Shown here piece by piece: positions 45,510 through 54,053 of a stretch of 64,000 bases of DNA. Every line of letters starts with the position of its first letter. Position 1 is the stretch's first letter. Position numbers and translations under genes: made by a program. The notes beneath the pieces are model-generated. The model was not told the origin of the DNA. It saw only the letters and a program-made list of their open reading frames with translations, and did no database searches. The DNA comes from Bacteroidales bacterium UBA5382 (GTDB taxonomy: Bacteria; Bacteroidota; Bacteroidia; Bacteroidales; Dysgonomonadaceae): the NCBI GenBank assembly GCA_002409745.1, contig DHOU01000005.1:1-64000 (forward strand). Reading direction: 5' to 3'.

Positions 45510-47084
45510 TCAATATTCGGAACTGAAATGGAAACGAATATTTTTAAAATCTTGCTGCGCCATCATCAATATATAATTCGATTCGGCAAGAAAAACATCC
45601 CTCCCCTGCTTGTCATAAGCCATATACTGATACTTTCGTTTCTTGAAATCGGCCAGTTGGGCGGCATCATCGCTCTCAATCCAACAGGCTTTATAAAGAT
45701 GTATCGGCTCCCAACGGCATAGGGCGCCATACTCATGCAAGAGACGGTATTGGATGACTTCGAATTGCAATTGGCCGACGGTTCCGATAATTTTCCGTCC
45801 GCTGAACTGATTGGTAAATAACTGCGCAACCCCTTCGTCCATCAATTGTTCGACACCTTTTTGCAATTGTTTGGCCTTCATCGGATCGGCATTCTCGATA
45901 TACTTGAACATTTCGGGTGAAAAGCTCGGTAAGCCTTTGAAATGAATTTCTTCGCCCGATGTAAGCGTGTCGCCGATCTTGAAGTTTCCATTATCGGGCA
46001 AACCCACAATATCACCGGCAAAAGCTTCGTCCAGCACTTCTTTTTTCTGCGCCATAAAAGCCGTCGGAGAAGAGAACTTCATCATGCGGTTCATCCGGAT
46101 ATGTTTATAATTCACATTCCGTTCGAACTTCCCCGAACAAATCTTCACAAAGGCAATACACGACCGATGATTCGGATCCATATTGGCGTGAATCTTAAAC
46201 ACAAATCCCGAAAAAGGCTGTTCGTACGGGTCTATGATGCGTTCTTCCGCCTGTACGGGACGGGGCGAAGGAGCAATTTCCACAAAACAATCGAGCAATT
46301 CCTTCACGCCGAAATTATTCAATGCCGAACCGAAGAAAACAGGCGCTAGTCTGGCATCGAGGTATTCCTGCCTGTCGAACGGAGGATAGACTTCGGTAAT
46401 CAATTCGACATCACCACGCAATTTTGCGGATAAACTCTCTCCGATATGTTTTTCCAGCTCCGGCGACTGAATATCGACCGATACCGACTTCGTGACCGTT
46501 TGCCTTCCCGGCTGATACAAGTCGAGACCGTTACGATATAAGTTATACACGCCCTTAAAACGCTCCCCCATATCGATAGGAAACGACAGCGGACGTACGG
46601 CAATCTGTAATTCGCTTTCCAGTTCATCCAATATATCGAACGGATCTTTTCCCTCACGGTCTAACTTATTCACGAAGATCATCACCGGTGTTTTCCGCAT
46701 GCGGCACACCTCCATCAGTTTGCGCGTCTGCGTTTCCACACCCTTTGCAATGTCGACGACAATAATCACACTATCGACCGCCGTGAGCGTACGATACGTA
46801 TCCTCCGCAAAATCCTGGTGACCCGGCGTATCAAGAATGTTTATTTTATACTCTTCGTAATCGAACCCCATAACGGAGGTTGCAACCGATATTCCGCGTT
46901 GCTTTTCAATCTCCATCCAGTCAGAGGTCGCCGTTTTCTTTATTTTATTCGATTTAACGGCTCCCGCGACGTGAATAGCGCCTCCAAAGAGCAATAATTT
47001 TTCCGTCAGGGTCGTTTTTCCCGCATCGGGATGGCTGATAATGGCGAACGTTCGCCTGCGTTGTATTTCTTCTTTTAATGTCAT
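45510..47084 (-). CDS. prfC: Peptide chain release factor 3
   Basis: Translational GTPase that recycles RF1/RF2 from the ribosome. The 524-residue protein is full length, with G1 SHPDAGKTTLTEKLL, the RF3-type switch I (KKTATSDWMEIEKQRGISV), G3 DTPGHQDF and G4 NKLDREG, followed by domain II (FVFKIHANMDPNHR) and the C-terminal RF3 domain. It is the last gene of a group with rfbD and a glycosyltransferase on the minus strand. Nothing unusual is seen. Confidence 0.97.
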   Translation of the reverse strand: MTLKEEIQRRRTFAIISHPDAGKTTLTEKLLLFGGAIHVAGAVKSNKIKKTATSDWMEIEKQRGISVATSVMGFDYEEYKINILDTPGHQDFAEDTYRTLTAVDSVIIVVDIAKGVETQTRKLMEVCRMRKTPVMIFVNKLDREGKDPFDILDELESELQIAVRPLSFPIDMGERFKGVYNLYRNGLDLYQPGRQTVTKSVSVDIQSPELEKHIGESLSAKLRGDVELITEVYPPFDRQEYLDARLAPVFFGSALNNFGVKELLDCFVEIAPSPRPVQAEERIIDPYEQPFSGFVFKIHANMDPNHRSCIAFVKICSGKFERNVNYKHIRMNRMMKFSSPTAFMAQKKEVLDEAFAGDIVGLPDNGNFKIGDTLTSGEEIHFKGLPSFSPEMFKYIENADPMKAKQLQKGVEQLMDEGVAQLFTNQFSGRKIIGTVGQLQFEVIQYRLLHEYGALCRWEPIHLYKACWIESDDAAQLADFKKRKYQYMAYDKQGRDVFLAESNYILMMAQQDFKNIRFHFSSEY

Positions 47085-47140
47085 ATATAAAAAACAGGAT
47101 AAGCTGCTTCTGATTTCTTTATTGAATAAATAATCTTGTA

Positions 47141-48076
47141 TTACGTTTGCGAAGCGAAGTATTTCCGGAGAACGAATAACGATAATAAATCTTCTTTCTC
47201 CTTATGACGGAATTGCGCGACAAAACGATGTGCATTTTCGGTTATTTCCTTCGCTTCTTTGGGATGAGAAATATAATATTCCAACACCTCTTCGAGATCG
47301 GAATAATCATCGGCTATTTCCACATAATGCTCTCCCCCCTTTAATGTCCCTTCCATAAACCACGTTTCGATGGTCGGCTTCGGCAATACTGCCAGCGAAT
47401 TGGAAGACATCACCCATTTCAGGTTGGTCGCGACATCGTAGCCCTGAAGGCTCAGAATAAATTTGTAATCCAGATGATCCTTAATCGGGATCTTCGGTTT
47501 AAGCCATTCTTTGTGTTGGCCGTTATCGTTTATTTTACCCAAATCGCACATCGGATGGGAATAATAGCGTTCGAAAAACCGAATGCGATGCTCTTGGGAA
47601 ATAGCTCCCCGTCCGATCAACCGGTCTTTCTTTTCATGTAACGGTTTATCGCCCTCGACAAAAACAAAATGCCGCGCTTTGTCCAATTTCAGCAATACAC
47701 TGTTCCGGTTATCGCCCTCAACCGGCCTGCTCTTGACAATACTCGGCACTGCGGGAATATACGCAACGTCACCAAATTCATAATTGATGAACAGGTCGTG
47801 GTGAAAATGCTTCGCATATTGATACGTATCGAAATAATAGGCTTTGGGACTTACGGGATGCCTCAAATCCTTTATCCTGTTGCCTGAAAATTCGAAAGGC
47901 TCTTTGCCGGTGAGTTTATTGTAATAATTCAGCCTCGAATCGATCTCCTTTTTGTCCTCCGCCGTCATTTTCTTTTCGAGGCGGCGGATCAACGTTTCGG
48001 CATCCGACCTGAAAAACGGCGATGAGAAACCCCGAATATAGTATACGAACTTATTCTGTTTTATTACTCTTGTCAT
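47141..48076 (-). CDS. GT90/CAP10-like glycosyltransferase
   Basis: A 311-residue cytoplasmic protein similar to the lipopolysaccharide-modifying CAP10 (GT90) glycosyltransferases. The C-terminal block KFILSLQGYDVATNLKWVMSSNS, followed by KPTIETWFMEG and HYVEIADDYSDLEE, is the recognisable part. The first 25 residues are basic. It likely adds a sugar to a surface polysaccharide or LPS and lies 14 bases after rfbD, which would make a nucleotide-sugar donor. Donor and acceptor cannot be determined. Confidence 0.87.
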   Translation of the reverse strand: MTRVIKQNKFVYYIRGFSSPFFRSDAETLIRRLEKKMTAEDKKEIDSRLNYYNKLTGKEPFEFSGNRIKDLRHPVSPKAYYFDTYQYAKHFHHDLFINYEFGDVAYIPAVPSIVKSRPVEGDNRNSVLLKLDKARHFVFVEGDKPLHEKKDRLIGRGAISQEHRIRFFERYYSHPMCDLGKINDNGQHKEWLKPKIPIKDHLDYKFILSLQGYDVATNLKWVMSSNSLAVLPKPTIETWFMEGTLKGGEHYVEIADDYSDLEEVLEYYISHPKEAKEITENAHRFVAQFRHKEKEDLLSLFVLRKYFASQT

Positions 48077-48090
48077 CTCCTAAAACAGAT

Positions 48091-48978
48091 TTATTCAGGC
48101 TGATTTGCCAAATTTTTCAAGCACCTCGCCAAAGAATCTTCCCATTGCGGAATAACAACCTGAAAAGCCGATTTTATCTTCGACTTATCCAACACGCTGT
48201 AAGCGGGACGAGAGGCCTCGGTTTTATATTCGGCGGTGGTAACGGGATGGATTACGCAAGAGGTGTTGCCGGATAATTCTTTTATTTTCGCGGCAAAGCC
48301 ATACCACGTGGTTTCTCCGCTATTGGAGAAATGATATAACCCCGGCTTCCATTCCTTCTCTTCGGAGAACTGCAAGACATGCACGATCATCTCCGCCAAA
48401 TCGCCTGCATAAGTGGGGGTTCCCCGCTGATCATCGACGACCTGTAACTCGTCACGTTCGTTCATCAACCGGAGCATCGTTTTCACAAAGTTCGAGCCGT
48501 ATTCCGAATAAAGCCAGGAGGTACGCAATGTGATCCAATCGGGAGTCGTTTGCTTCAAGATATTCTCCCCGGCCAACTTGGTTCTGCCATATACCGACAA
48601 AGGCTGCGGATGATCCGTTTCCTTGTAAGGCATCGCGGCCAGGCCGTCGAAGACATAATCGGTAGAAATATGAATGATGCGGAGAGGATGGCGTTTAGCC
48701 GCCTTTGCCAGATTCTCCACACCCGTACAGTTTATTTCATACGCTTTATCCGGGTCGGTTTCGGCTTTTTCCACCGCCGTATACGCCGCACAATTAATCA
48801 CATATTCCACGCCATGTTGCAGCACGAAATCGATCACTTGCCCTTCATTCAGAATATCCAGCGTATCGATATCCGAAAAAATGAAACGGAAGGGCACATT
48901 CATCCGTTTGGTTAACGCCTTCAACTCGCTTCCCAATTGCCCGTTTGCCCCGGTGACCAGTACATTTTTCTGTATCAA
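48091..48978 (-). CDS. rfbD: dTDP-4-dehydrorhamnose reductase
   Basis: Last step of dTDP-L-rhamnose synthesis, NAD(P)H-dependent reduction of dTDP-4-keto-L-rhamnose. The SDR fold is intact: Rossmann motif VLVTGANGQLGSEL, INCAAYTAVEKAE, active-site STDYVFDG and SVYGRTKLAGE with the YxxxK pair. The TTG at 48978 places the Rossmann strand at the N-terminus and gives 295 residues, the normal length. A GGAG sequence lies about 12 bases upstream of it. An ATG at 49056 would add 26 residues that do not match the family. rfbA, rfbB and rfbC are not in the window. Confidence 0.93.
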   Translation of the reverse strand: MIQKNVLVTGANGQLGSELKALTKRMNVPFRFIFSDIDTLDILNEGQVIDFVLQHGVEYVINCAAYTAVEKAETDPDKAYEINCTGVENLAKAAKRHPLRIIHISTDYVFDGLAAMPYKETDHPQPLSVYGRTKLAGENILKQTTPDWITLRTSWLYSEYGSNFVKTMLRLMNERDELQVVDDQRGTPTYAGDLAEMIVHVLQFSEEKEWKPGLYHFSNSGETTWYGFAAKIKELSGNTSCVIHPVTTAEYKTEASRPAYSVLDKSKIKSAFQVVIPQWEDSLARCLKNLANQPE

Positions 48979-49083
48979 ACCGTAGTAAAACTCCTTCTTT
49001 TGTGTAACCGTTTCGGTTCCCCCTAATATTTTAACCGTTCCTGTAAAAATAGCCATACCAATATCCGTTAAAAAATTTGTTTA

Positions 49084-49620
49084 TCATTCCGGCTCGAGAT
49101 CCCGTATTTTATATTTCTGCGATAACAAAGCGAGCAGGTGAGAAATTTGTTTTGTCGCGGTTTCCGTTTCTTTCGAAATCTCTTTCTTTTGTAATTTCAA
49201 TAACAGATAGCCATACAACGCCGTAAAACAGGCTTCCAACTCGCTGACATCCTGATGCCCTGATTTGGAACGGAACTCTACGATAGCCGGCAACGCCTTA
49301 TAAAAGGCTTCGATATACTGCGATTCGCGGGCATCTTTTAATAAAGACCGGTGCAAATCCGTCAGGTCGAGCAGCAGATTCTTGTTAATCTGCAAATGCC
49401 CCTGCTGTTGAATCCCTTCGGACTTCATCATCAGCAGGAGTCCTTCATACCATTCCCGCACTTCTTTTTTCTGTTCCTCCGAATAGCCCGCAGGAGCGAT
49501 CAACGCCTGCTCTACCAGATGGATATCTAAACGGCAAGAGCGTAATATATCCTCCAGTTGCCACATATATAAAAGATATTCGGCAATATTCTCTTGCTTT
49601 TTCTGACGTGCTATAAACAT
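49084..49620 (-). CDS. DUF4924-like protein
   Basis: A 178-residue soluble helical protein resembling DUF4924 of Bacteroidetes: it opens MFIARQKKQENIAEYLLYMWQ, then LRSCRLDIHLVEQ and a region rich in Leu/Glu helices (DVSELEACFTALYGYLLLKLQ). The function is unknown. The start at 49620 is preferred to 49749, because the longer frame runs into the divergent gene's promoter. It leads the group with rfbD, the glycosyltransferase and prfC. Confidence 0.87.
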   Translation of the reverse strand: MFIARQKKQENIAEYLLYMWQLEDILRSCRLDIHLVEQALIAPAGYSEEQKKEVREWYEGLLLMMKSEGIQQQGHLQINKNLLLDLTDLHRSLLKDARESQYIEAFYKALPAIVEFRSKSGHQDVSELEACFTALYGYLLLKLQKKEISKETETATKQISHLLALLSQKYKIRDLEPE

Positions 49621-49683
49621 TTTTCTCCTATTGCTCTCGTAAAATGTATCCTTGCCCGAATACCGGCAGGAAATCCGCATCGA

Positions 49684-49717
49684 TTTGCAGGATATAAACG
49701 GTAAATTTGTAAATTTG
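49684..49717 (+). promoter_or_regulatory. Putative promoter of the MBL-fold gene
   Basis: TTTG at 49684-49687 and TAAATTTG at 49710-49717 fit the -33 and -7 boxes with a 22-base spacer. A second TAAATTTG at 49702-49709 is also present. On the opposite strand TATTTTTG (49727-49720) could serve the divergent DUF4924-like gene. Confidence 0.5.
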
Positions 49718-49734
49718 TGCAAAAATACGAATTT

Positions 49735-50517
49735 ATGCTCAACTATCACATTCTAGAGACCGGATATTTTCTTGCCGACGGCGGCGTGATGTTCGGTCCC
49801 GTGCCCAAAAGATACTGGTCGGCGAAATATCCGTGCGACGAAAAGAACATGTGCGTGCTGTCGATGCGTTGCGTTTTCATTGAAACGGAAAACAGGAAAA
49901 TATTAGTGGACTCCGGCGCGGGGGATAAGCATTTTCCCAAACTAAAATATTACGGGTTGCACAAGATGAAAGACATCCGCGAGGAAATACGCCACATCGG
50001 ATATGCGCCGCACGAAGTGACGGATGTCATTTTCACTCATTTGCATTTCGACCATTGCGGCGGCGGAACGGTCTTCGACGAAGCGTACGAAACGGTGCCC
50101 GCTTTTCCGAACGCCACCTATTGGGTGAGCCGCAAACAATGGGACAATTACCGGAACCCCTCCCCTTTCGAGGCGGGCGCTTTCTTCGCCGATAATATCG
50201 AGCCGGTGTACGAATCGGGACAATTACATTTCGTCGAAGAGGATACGGAACTTTTTCCTTCTTTTGATCTAAAACTTTATGACGGCCACACTCCCGGACA
50301 GATCGCGGTCTTTTTCGAAACGGAAACGGAGAAACTGGCTTTTCCGGGCGATGTGGTGCCGACCTCGCTGAACCGGTCGTTGAGTTGGTTGTCGGCTTTC
50401 GACAATCATGCCGCATTGGCTTACGATGAAAAGAAACGCTTTCTCGACCTGGCGCGGAAAGATAGCCGCGCGCTGATTTTCTTTCACGACGCCTTTACGC
50501 CTACCGGAAAGGCATGA
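49735..50517 (+). CDS. Metallo-beta-lactamase-fold hydrolase
   Basis: A 260-residue cytoplasmic protein of the MBL superfamily. The zinc-binding motif THLHFDHCGGG (HxHxDH) and the later DGHTPGQIAVF and FPGDVVPT segments supply the remaining ligands. The substrate is unknown; the layout is closest to the small hydrolases often annotated as quorum-quenching-like or glyoxalase II-like, so only the fold is asserted. The ATG at 49735 is favoured over 49717. A heptamer repeat tract follows before the next operon. Confidence 0.92.
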   Translation: MLNYHILETGYFLADGGVMFGPVPKRYWSAKYPCDEKNMCVLSMRCVFIETENRKILVDSGAGDKHFPKLKYYGLHKMKDIREEIRHIGYAPHEVTDVIFTHLHFDHCGGGTVFDEAYETVPAFPNATYWVSRKQWDNYRNPSPFEAGAFFADNIEPVYESGQLHFVEEDTELFPSFDLKLYDGHTPGQIAVFFETETEKLAFPGDVVPTSLNRSLSWLSAFDNHAALAYDEKKRFLDLARKDSRALIFFHDAFTPTGKA

Positions 50518-50523
50518 GCCAGA

Positions 50524-50593
50524 TCGCCGGTCTCCGGTCTCCGGTCGCCAGTCTCCAGTCGTCGGTCACCAGTCGCCGGTCGCCGGTCATCAA
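50524..50593. repeat. 7-bp tandem repeats
   Basis: Ten consecutive heptamers of the form TCnCCRG (for example TCGCCGG, TCTCCGG, TCACCAG) fill the spacer before the sigma operon. The repeat is short and imperfect and contains no gene. The rest of the spacer (to 50658) is pyrimidine-rich. Confidence 0.8.
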
Positions 50594-50658
50594 CTCATCA
50601 GCGCATTATTTTTTCTCTCTCCGATGATACGTTTTCCCTGTCTTCATCGTCGGATTAA

Positions 50659-51186
50659 ATGAGTATGGATATTACCGAATACAAACGAGTAGTGGTCGCG
50701 CTGCGGCCTTCGATGCTCGCCATTGCCCGGCGCATCACCGGAAACAAGGAGGATGCCGAGGACGTGGTGCAGGAGGTGTGCTTGAAAATATGGCATCGCC
50801 GCATTGAGTTCGGAGAGTATCGATATGAAAATTTAGAAGCTTACAGCACTACAATGGTAAAGAATCTGAGCATCGATAAAGTACGTACCCGGCGGCCGTC
50901 ATCGGACGAAACGGCTTTGCTGGAAAGAGAAAGCGAAAGCCAATCGCCCGACATTCTTCTGGAACAAAAAGACGATGCGGATGCCCTGCGACATATTATC
51001 GGCCTGCTGCCGCCCTTGCAACAACGCATCCTGCGCCTGAAGGATCTGGAAGAATACGAAACGGCGGAAATTGCCGGAATGACGGGCATCGCCGTGGAAG
51101 CCGTACGCAATAACCTCTCCCGGGCACGCAAACAGTTACGCGAGCTTTACCTGCTGTATTATCGACATAAAAAAACAGAACTATGA
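50659..51186 (+). CDS. ECF RNA polymerase sigma factor
   Basis: A 175-residue sigma-70 family protein. Region 2 is at about residues 14-80 (MLAIARRITGNKEDAEDVVQ, then WHRRIEF and TTMVKNLSIDKVRTRR) and region 4 at 105-165 (LPPLQQRILRLKDLEEYETAEIAGMTGIAVEAVRNNLSRARKQL). A second ATG at 50665 is an alternative start. Its stop overlaps the start of the membrane gene by four bases (ATGA), so the two are translationally coupled and probably form a sigma/anti-sigma pair. Confidence 0.95.
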   Translation: MSMDITEYKRVVVALRPSMLAIARRITGNKEDAEDVVQEVCLKIWHRRIEFGEYRYENLEAYSTTMVKNLSIDKVRTRRPSSDETALLERESESQSPDILLEQKDDADALRHIIGLLPPLQQRILRLKDLEEYETAEIAGMTGIAVEAVRNNLSRARKQLRELYLLYYRHKKTEL

Positions 51187-51632
51187 CCACCGACATCCAC
51201 CGCTTACTCGACCGTTACTTCCAAGGGGTTACGACCACGGAGGAAGAAAAAACGCTCCGCCGTTTTTTCGCTCAGGAAAATCTTCCGGAAGAATGGCATG
51301 AAACGGCCGCGATTTTCCGTTTTCTGGAAGATGAATCCACGGCATTAAAGGTATTGAAGGAGATTCAACGCGAAGAGGCGCTCCCCGTTCGGCGGACTTT
51401 CCGGCTGAAAACAATCGTTACGGTTGCCGCGGCGGTATGCGCCCTCATCGCCCTGCTGCTCGTCTTACAACCCGGAAAAGGATACTCATCCGAAGCCGGC
51501 AGCTATGTATGGGTCGACGGCCAACGCATTACCGACCCGGCAGTGGTACAACGGTACGCCGAATTGTCTTTCGACAAAGTGCAGACGGAAAACAATATCA
51601 TTACGGAACAATTACAGTTCATGACAGAATAA
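51183..51632 (+). CDS. Putative anti-sigma factor
   Basis: A 149-residue single-pass membrane protein: an N-terminal cytoplasmic part of about 77 residues (MTTDIHRLLDRYFQGVTTTEEE, with a short helical bundle typical of small anti-sigma proteins), a membrane helix at about 79-97 and a periplasmic tail of about 50 residues. No FecR or zinc-binding domain is present. The assignment rests on the 4-base overlap with the sigma gene and the topology. Confidence 0.82.
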   Translation: MTTDIHRLLDRYFQGVTTTEEEKTLRRFFAQENLPEEWHETAAIFRFLEDESTALKVLKEIQREEALPVRRTFRLKTIVTVAAAVCALIALLLVLQPGKGYSSEAGSYVWVDGQRITDPAVVQRYAELSFDKVQTENNIITEQLQFMTE

Positions 51633-51641
51633 GGCATCAAG

Positions 51642-52094
51642 ATGAAAACAACGACATTCACGCTTACTTTTATAACAGTCCTCCTGACGCTCACCGTTTT
51701 TGCGGCCCAGGCGCAGGAAGGATTGAAGATACAATCGGTGTTCGAAAAATACGGCAAGCAAAAAGGCGCCACGATGGTGGTCCTTTCCGGCGAAGCGCTA
51801 CACGACTACCGGCTGGATAAATACCGGAGCATCACCATCGAATATGACAAAGCCATTCTTAACGATATCCAACATTGCCTGCAAGCCGATAAAAAACAGG
51901 CGCGCGAAATAAAGGAGGTCATCAGCAACGGCATCATTTCATCGGGATATTACCAACTGCCGGCCAAGGAAGACCGCATCCACCGGTACATTCTCTTTAA
52001 AATGGCCGGAGACGGCACCGCCACCCTCATCTATATGGAGGGCGGCCCCGAATCGGAAGCGCTTATCAACCGGCTGTTCATCAAAAGAAAATAA
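51642..52094 (+). CDS. Secreted protein of unknown function (possibly DUF6108)
   Basis: A 150-residue protein with a signal peptide cleaved near AAQAQ. The mature part contains FEKYGKQKGATMVVLSGEALHDY and SSGYYQLPAKED, and has the mixed alpha/beta look of small periplasmic proteins of sigma operons; DUF6108 is a guess from memory. It lies 9 bases after the anti-sigma gene and 57 before the barrel protein gene, so it is part of the same operon. Its role may be to sense or respond to envelope stress, but this is not shown. Confidence 0.82.
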   Translation: MKTTTFTLTFITVLLTLTVFAAQAQEGLKIQSVFEKYGKQKGATMVVLSGEALHDYRLDKYRSITIEYDKAILNDIQHCLQADKKQAREIKEVISNGIISSGYYQLPAKEDRIHRYILFKMAGDGTATLIYMEGGPESEALINRLFIKRK

Positions 52095-52151
52095 TTTTCC
52101 AGAATAACTATTTAGCAGATATACAGTTCAATCAGTAAACACATTCAAACA

Positions 52152-53051
52152 ATGAAAAAAATTACATGCCTCATCGCTTTCCTTTTGCCGGTTTTGTTCC
52201 TGAGCGCTTCGCCGCTCGTTCCGGCCGACACGACTTTTCAGTATAACAATCGCAAAGTGGTCATAGACGATTCCGGCGACGAGATGAACGTTTCCGTCTA
52301 TCAACTCAACGCTCAAGGCGACACGCTGCAAAGCCATAAGATTTACGAAGGTATTTTCACCGAAAATAAAAGCATCGAGCGACGTTACGAAAGTTCTTTC
52401 GACATTTCCATCCCCGACATTTTCAAGCCCAAAAGCAAACGCCGCGAAAGCCGTGCACATTGGGACGGCTTCGGAGTGGGATTCGTGGATTTACCCGGCG
52501 GAGAATTGGCATCGATACTCAATAACAGCCGCTCGCTGCAATTCAATCTTAACCTGATAGAAGCATCGGGACGATTGGGAAACAGTCCTTTCATCGGCAT
52601 AACCGGCATGGGAATACAGTTCAACTCCGTTCATCTGCAAAGCAACAAAGCCATCGAAGTGCAGGATTACACGTCGGTTGTCACGACTACCGCCCCCGGA
52701 ACGGAGTACAACAAATCGCGCCTGCATTATACCTATCTTACCTTTCCTCTTTTGATTGAAACGAACTGGAATATCGGCCGCGGATCGCATCTTTTCTTGA
52801 ATGCCGGTATTGTGGGCAAAGTGAAGACCGCTTCATCATCGAAGATTTGGCAAAACGACCAGAACGGCAAAAAACAAAAGACCAAATTACCCGGCGACCT
52901 GAATATCCGTCCCGTCACTTTCGATGTGATGGCGCAGGCAGGCATAAACGACTTCGGTGTGTTCGTATCCTATACTCCCTTGAGCCTTTTCAGGGAAGGC
53001 AAAGGACCGAAAGCCCACCAGGCGACCATCGGATTACAATTCTATTTTTAA
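52152..53051 (+). CDS. Outer-membrane beta-barrel protein
   Basis: A 299-residue protein with a signal peptide (residues 1-19) and a C-terminal half of alternating amphipathic strands ending QATIGLQFYF with a terminal Phe, the signature of an outer-membrane barrel. The first 110 residues are a soluble segment (IDDSGDEMNVSVYQLN) before FGVGFVDLPGG. It is the last gene of the sigma operon and may be its target. No specific porin family could be assigned. Confidence 0.85.
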   Translation: MKKITCLIAFLLPVLFLSASPLVPADTTFQYNNRKVVIDDSGDEMNVSVYQLNAQGDTLQSHKIYEGIFTENKSIERRYESSFDISIPDIFKPKSKRRESRAHWDGFGVGFVDLPGGELASILNNSRSLQFNLNLIEASGRLGNSPFIGITGMGIQFNSVHLQSNKAIEVQDYTSVVTTTAPGTEYNKSRLHYTYLTFPLLIETNWNIGRGSHLFLNAGIVGKVKTASSSKIWQNDQNGKKQKTKLPGDLNIRPVTFDVMAQAGINDFGVFVSYTPLSLFREGKGPKAHQATIGLQFYF

Positions 53052-53125
53052 TTTACCGCCACCAAGGGCATCGCTACGAGCGACAGTCGGTTTATCGCCC
53101 TATCTCCCTTCCTTCGGCTTTTCTT

Positions 53126-54040
53126 TCAATGGACTATTTTTATCAATCTTTGAAGAGAAGAAACCGGAATGGTGGTTTTTACGACCATCTGTAAATCCAT
53201 TTGCGGACGATCGGTGTAATAAATAGATTGAGTGGAGGATACCATAGATATTAAATTGCCGGAATCATCCAAAATGGGGCCTCCGCTCGATCCTTTTGCG
53301 AAATCGGCCGTAATCTCCGTCTTATTTGTAAACGGATCTTGCCGATTTGTAGTCACATTACGAGCCACAACTCCTTTGGAATAAAAAAAGGGAAAGCCTT
53401 CCAGATGAGTCAATGCATGGACCGTTTCTCCCACAGCGAGATCTTTTCCAAGAGGAACAGGGGTTAATGGTTTATTCCCGCAATCTATCTGAAACAACGC
53501 CAAATCGGCCGTTTTATTATAGGTAAGGATGGAAACGATAGGAAAGACTTCCCCTTCGGACGTAGCTACAAATACAATACTATCCGCCGGAGTCAAAGAA
53601 TAGTTTTTATCGATTAATTGTTGAAGAACATGACAATTTGTGGCACACACTCCGTCTTCGGAAAGAACGATCGCGGTTGCTCCGATAGCAACTCTCTCGT
53701 TACGTTGCAAAGCGGGAATATATTTACAGACCATCAATACACCCTTCTTTGTTTTATGAATCATCTTTGCCGCATGCAACGATCGTTTTTTACCTTTTTG
53801 TATCTTTACCGGCACCCTCTTGCTTTCTTCGACATCCTTCGTTTTATTTTTCAATTCGGACATGCCGGTAAAGGAAGATATTCTTCCGTCTTGTTTTAAA
53901 AGACGGAGAATATCTTCTGCCAAATGACTATAATCTTCAAATACGACAGGTGTTGCTTCTTGCGCAGTACTCGTCTGCAAAATACAAAAGAAAACAAACA
54001 CATACAGAAAAAGCAACTTGTAATACTTGTTTATAAGCAT
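53126..54040 (-). CDS. Secreted trypsin-like serine protease
   Basis: A 304-residue periplasmic or surface protease. A signal peptide (cleavage near STAQ) precedes a protease domain with a complete triad: His137 in ATNCHVL, Asp179 in NKTADLALF and Ser252 in KGSSGGPIL. The order and spacing fit S1-family HtrA-type proteases, but no PDZ domain follows. It ends locus 2 and lies 13 bases after the thioredoxin-like gene, so it is probably cotranscribed. A role in processing imported proteins or peptides is inference. Confidence 0.9.
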   Translation of the reverse strand: MLINKYYKLLFLYVFVFFCILQTSTAQEATPVVFEDYSHLAEDILRLLKQDGRISSFTGMSELKNKTKDVEESKRVPVKIQKGKKRSLHAAKMIHKTKKGVLMVCKYIPALQRNERVAIGATAIVLSEDGVCATNCHVLQQLIDKNYSLTPADSIVFVATSEGEVFPIVSILTYNKTADLALFQIDCGNKPLTPVPLGKDLAVGETVHALTHLEGFPFFYSKGVVARNVTTNRQDPFTNKTEITADFAKGSSGGPILDDSGNLISMVSSTQSIYYTDRPQMDLQMVVKTTIPVSSLQRLIKIVH

Positions 54041-54053
54041 CTCCGGATATGAA

